Positions 8,562 to 10,149 of a stretch of 10,149 nucleotides of DNA are shown here, piece after piece. This stretch comes from Rhizophlyctis rosea. Taxonomy: Eukaryota > Chytridiomycota > Chytridiomycetes > Rhizophlyctidales > Rhizophlyctidaceae. Location of the stretch: assembly GCA_027596075.1 (NCBI GenBank), contig JADGJC010000683.1, positions 1 through 10,149 of the forward strand. Direction: 5' to 3'. The notes under the pieces were generated by a model that saw only the letters and a list, made by a program, of their open reading frames with translations, had not been told where the DNA came from and did no database searches. Both the position numbers and the translations under genes were made by a program. The stretch's first letter is position 1; each line of letters begins with the position of its first letter.

Positions 8562-9353
8562 TCAAAAACCGAGTGTGTCATGCGTACTTATGCCATTTTG
8601 CGAATTCATCGACATATAATTCCATGTCCCAACTGTCGTAACACCATGATGCATGAGAATATGATTGATGCCGCCCGGTTTGCAGTACGCCGTCGACAGA
8701 CCAAAATCAATAAAGTGCAACTGATTCGACAACGGCCCGGTACCGAACATCATGTTATTGCTTTTGATGTCCCGGTGTATCAGGTTATTCTCATGTATAA
8801 ACTGCAGCCGTGTGAGCTGGAGATATGCGGACATCATATTAGTCAGGTACATTGCCAATGGTGCATATCGGTTAGGGACATACCATCTGCTCCGCCAGCA
8901 TTGCCACAGTCTTCAGGCTAAACTTGCGCCCGCAAAAGTTGAACATGTCTTCAAGACTTGGGCCCAACAGTTCCAACACCATACAATAAATCTCACACTC
9001 CGGACCGTTCCAGAAAACGCGCGGCATCCCCTCTGTTTACAAACATCAGCGACTGCGCATCGCGGGACTCGGAAAAGTATCATACCACCCCAACCGAGCT
9101 TTTTGGAAAGCCGAGCTTCCTCCTCCAACGTGTTCGCTCCCGCATATGTTTGCTCCAATTTTATGGCTACCGATGTTTTATTGATGATATTTGTTCCTGA
9201 ACAGTGCGGACACACTTAGCGGCCAAGCGGTGCTTCCGAGACAGCATTGGGTTGAAATTTACCTATGCAAACCACTCCGCACCCTCCTCGCCCTATTATA
9301 GGGCCCACTTTGAACTTTCCGCCAACTCGCTTGCCGAACAGAGGGTGGCTCAT
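8562..9353 (-). pseudogene. Casein kinase 1-like paralogue, C-lobe lost or degenerate
   Basis: Exons 9353-9263, 9196-9086, 9032-8884 and 8816-8588 join in phase to 193 residues. Exons 1, 3 and 4 are 91, 149 and 229 bases, exactly as in the kinase at 3670-4925; exon 2 is 12 bases longer. Motifs: MSHPL start, glycine loop GRGGCG (21-26, Tyr replaced by Cys), VAIK with Lys43, [19 protein letters not shown] (131-138), DFG (154-156), GTWNYMSMNS. The homologous donor (GTACGC at 8587) is present, but no exon with SRRDD, LRG.PW or PDYEYL follows. Unspliced reading stops at TGA 8562. One acceptor gives an unrelated 79-residue tail ending at 8282; another, after a 399-base intron, gives IGVDDIQLGHL, a weak echo of the lost exon. 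A kinase without the C-lobe helices should be inactive; the N-terminal half shows no stops, so decay is recent or the short form is kept. Confidence 0.7.
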
Positions 9354-10073
9354 CCTTCCCGAGTCTGTATGGGGCGCGACGGAGCACGGGTCAAAAAACC
9401 GTGAAGGTCGAAACAACTGATGCAAGCATGTTGCTCTGACTAAATTCTGAGACGCAAGGCCCGGGTCGTTCCTCAAAACGACTGCAATCGTACTTCACTG
9501 AAAAAGAAGATTGAAATTGGTTGCAACACTCACCAACGACGCGATGCGAAAGCAACGTTTTAAACAAGTAAACTAGAGTGCTTCTCGTAAACCCGTTGCT
9601 CCGAACTCAAAAAGGATTTATGTTTCTTCTTCTTCAGAGTTGGAGATGTCTGGATTTGCTAGTGCTGGCGCAAAGTTGATTGTTGTGAGTAGAGGTTCAA
9701 GGATGGGTAAATGAGGTAGGGTGCTGCGTGGGAGACGAGGTGAACGCTAAGATGGACGGTCAATCTGTAACGCCTGGGTGCTATTGCCGCACGACAAGGA
9801 GAACGTGAGACAAACACCTATCCGGATGCAGGAGGGGGGTCAAAGGTTGCTTGTATTTTGTGTTTATTCACTCCTCAATCCTCGACACAATCGCGACACA
9901 ATCCTTGGTTGATGTGACATGTTGGAGTGGCTTGAATGTCCACCTGTGCGGACGGGAATCCATCCCACATTTCCAATGCACCAAATGGCCCAAAAGTTAA
10001 AACGGCACTATTGAATTTGTATCACGTGTTATCCCAAGGTTCGTGAATCATTTGTGATTGCACCTTTGGGCCC
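9354..10073. other. Intergenic, upstream of the second kinase
   Basis: No coding region is seen. On the minus strand a GTGAGT..TTTTTCAG pair at 9498-9533 could be a very short (36-base) leader intron of the kinase at 9353. A CACGTG box lies at 10023, and at 10046-10059 AATCA-TTTG-TGATT forms a small palindrome followed by GCACC, the same motif type as in the 5.7 kb promoter-like block. Confidence 0.35.
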
Positions 10074-10149
10074 TTAGAGCATCCGTAGTGGTCAGATTGA
10101 ATGGGATCTGAATGGTGACTCACAGGTCACGTGTTCAGACAATCTGAAA
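10074..10149 (+). repeat. Possible end of a transposon-like element, cut by window edge
   Basis: TTA at 10074-10076 is followed by GAGCATCCGTAGTGG, which looks like the terminal repeats of small PIF/Harbinger-type elements with TTA/TAA target sites; this is a resemblance from memory only. Internal short repeats (TCAGATTG, GATCTGAAT and the inverted CAATCTGA) add to the impression. The partner end would lie beyond the window. Confidence 0.2.

Noticed and set aside
8580..9219. Overlapping plus-strand frames of 80-155 codons
   Set aside because: They run antisense to the exons of the second kinase and show no family features.

Overview
The window looks like nuclear DNA of a fungus, most likely a basidiomycete. 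The coding regions are cut by many short introns (about 40-124 bases, mostly GT..AG, phase-consistent). The recognisable products are eukaryotic: an IQGAP-type calponin-homology (CH) domain, an RGS domain, casein kinase 1 (CK1)-like kinases and ribosomal protein L38. One plus-strand intron carries a perfect TACTAAC branch-point box. The exact taxon cannot be fixed from the sequence alone. Almost all recognisable genes lie on the minus strand. All exon models below were spliced by hand and need RNA evidence.

Layout from left to right. 127-2792 (minus): an 11-exon gene whose product starts with an IQGAP/Rng2-like CH domain, continues into an RGS domain and ends in a poly-proline plus Gly/Glu/Ser-rich repeat tail. 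This CH-RGS combination is the most striking feature. 2897-3593 (minus): exon-like open segments that I cannot join into one clean gene. 3670-4925 (minus): a complete six-exon CK1-like kinase of 308 residues. 5074-5426 (minus): a ribosomal protein L38 copy with its introns, but with an in-frame TGA where the family has a Cys, so probably a pseudogene. 5692-5944: a regulatory-looking block with six AATCAC/GTGATT motifs, an inverted repeat and a TATA box facing right. 6026-6129: a small minisatellite, inside a possible small spliced plus-strand gene (6051-6526).

6745-6915 (minus) may encode a 56-residue peptide; 6984-8281 holds no gene I can defend. 8562-9353 (minus) is a second CK1-like gene, a paralogue of the first. 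Exons 1, 3 and 4 have identical lengths in the two copies, but the second has lost its C-lobe and looks like a decaying or truncated copy. 9354-10149 is non-coding, with short motifs shared with the 5.7 kb block and a possible start of a transposon-like element at the very end.

Functionally, an RGS protein would switch off heterotrimeric G-protein signals, and a CH domain of this type binds F-actin. The kinases look like members of an expanded, fast-evolving CK1-like family. Nothing in the sequence shows that these genes act together. The mixture of intact, frameshifted and truncated copies suggests a duplication-prone, partly decaying neighbourhood.
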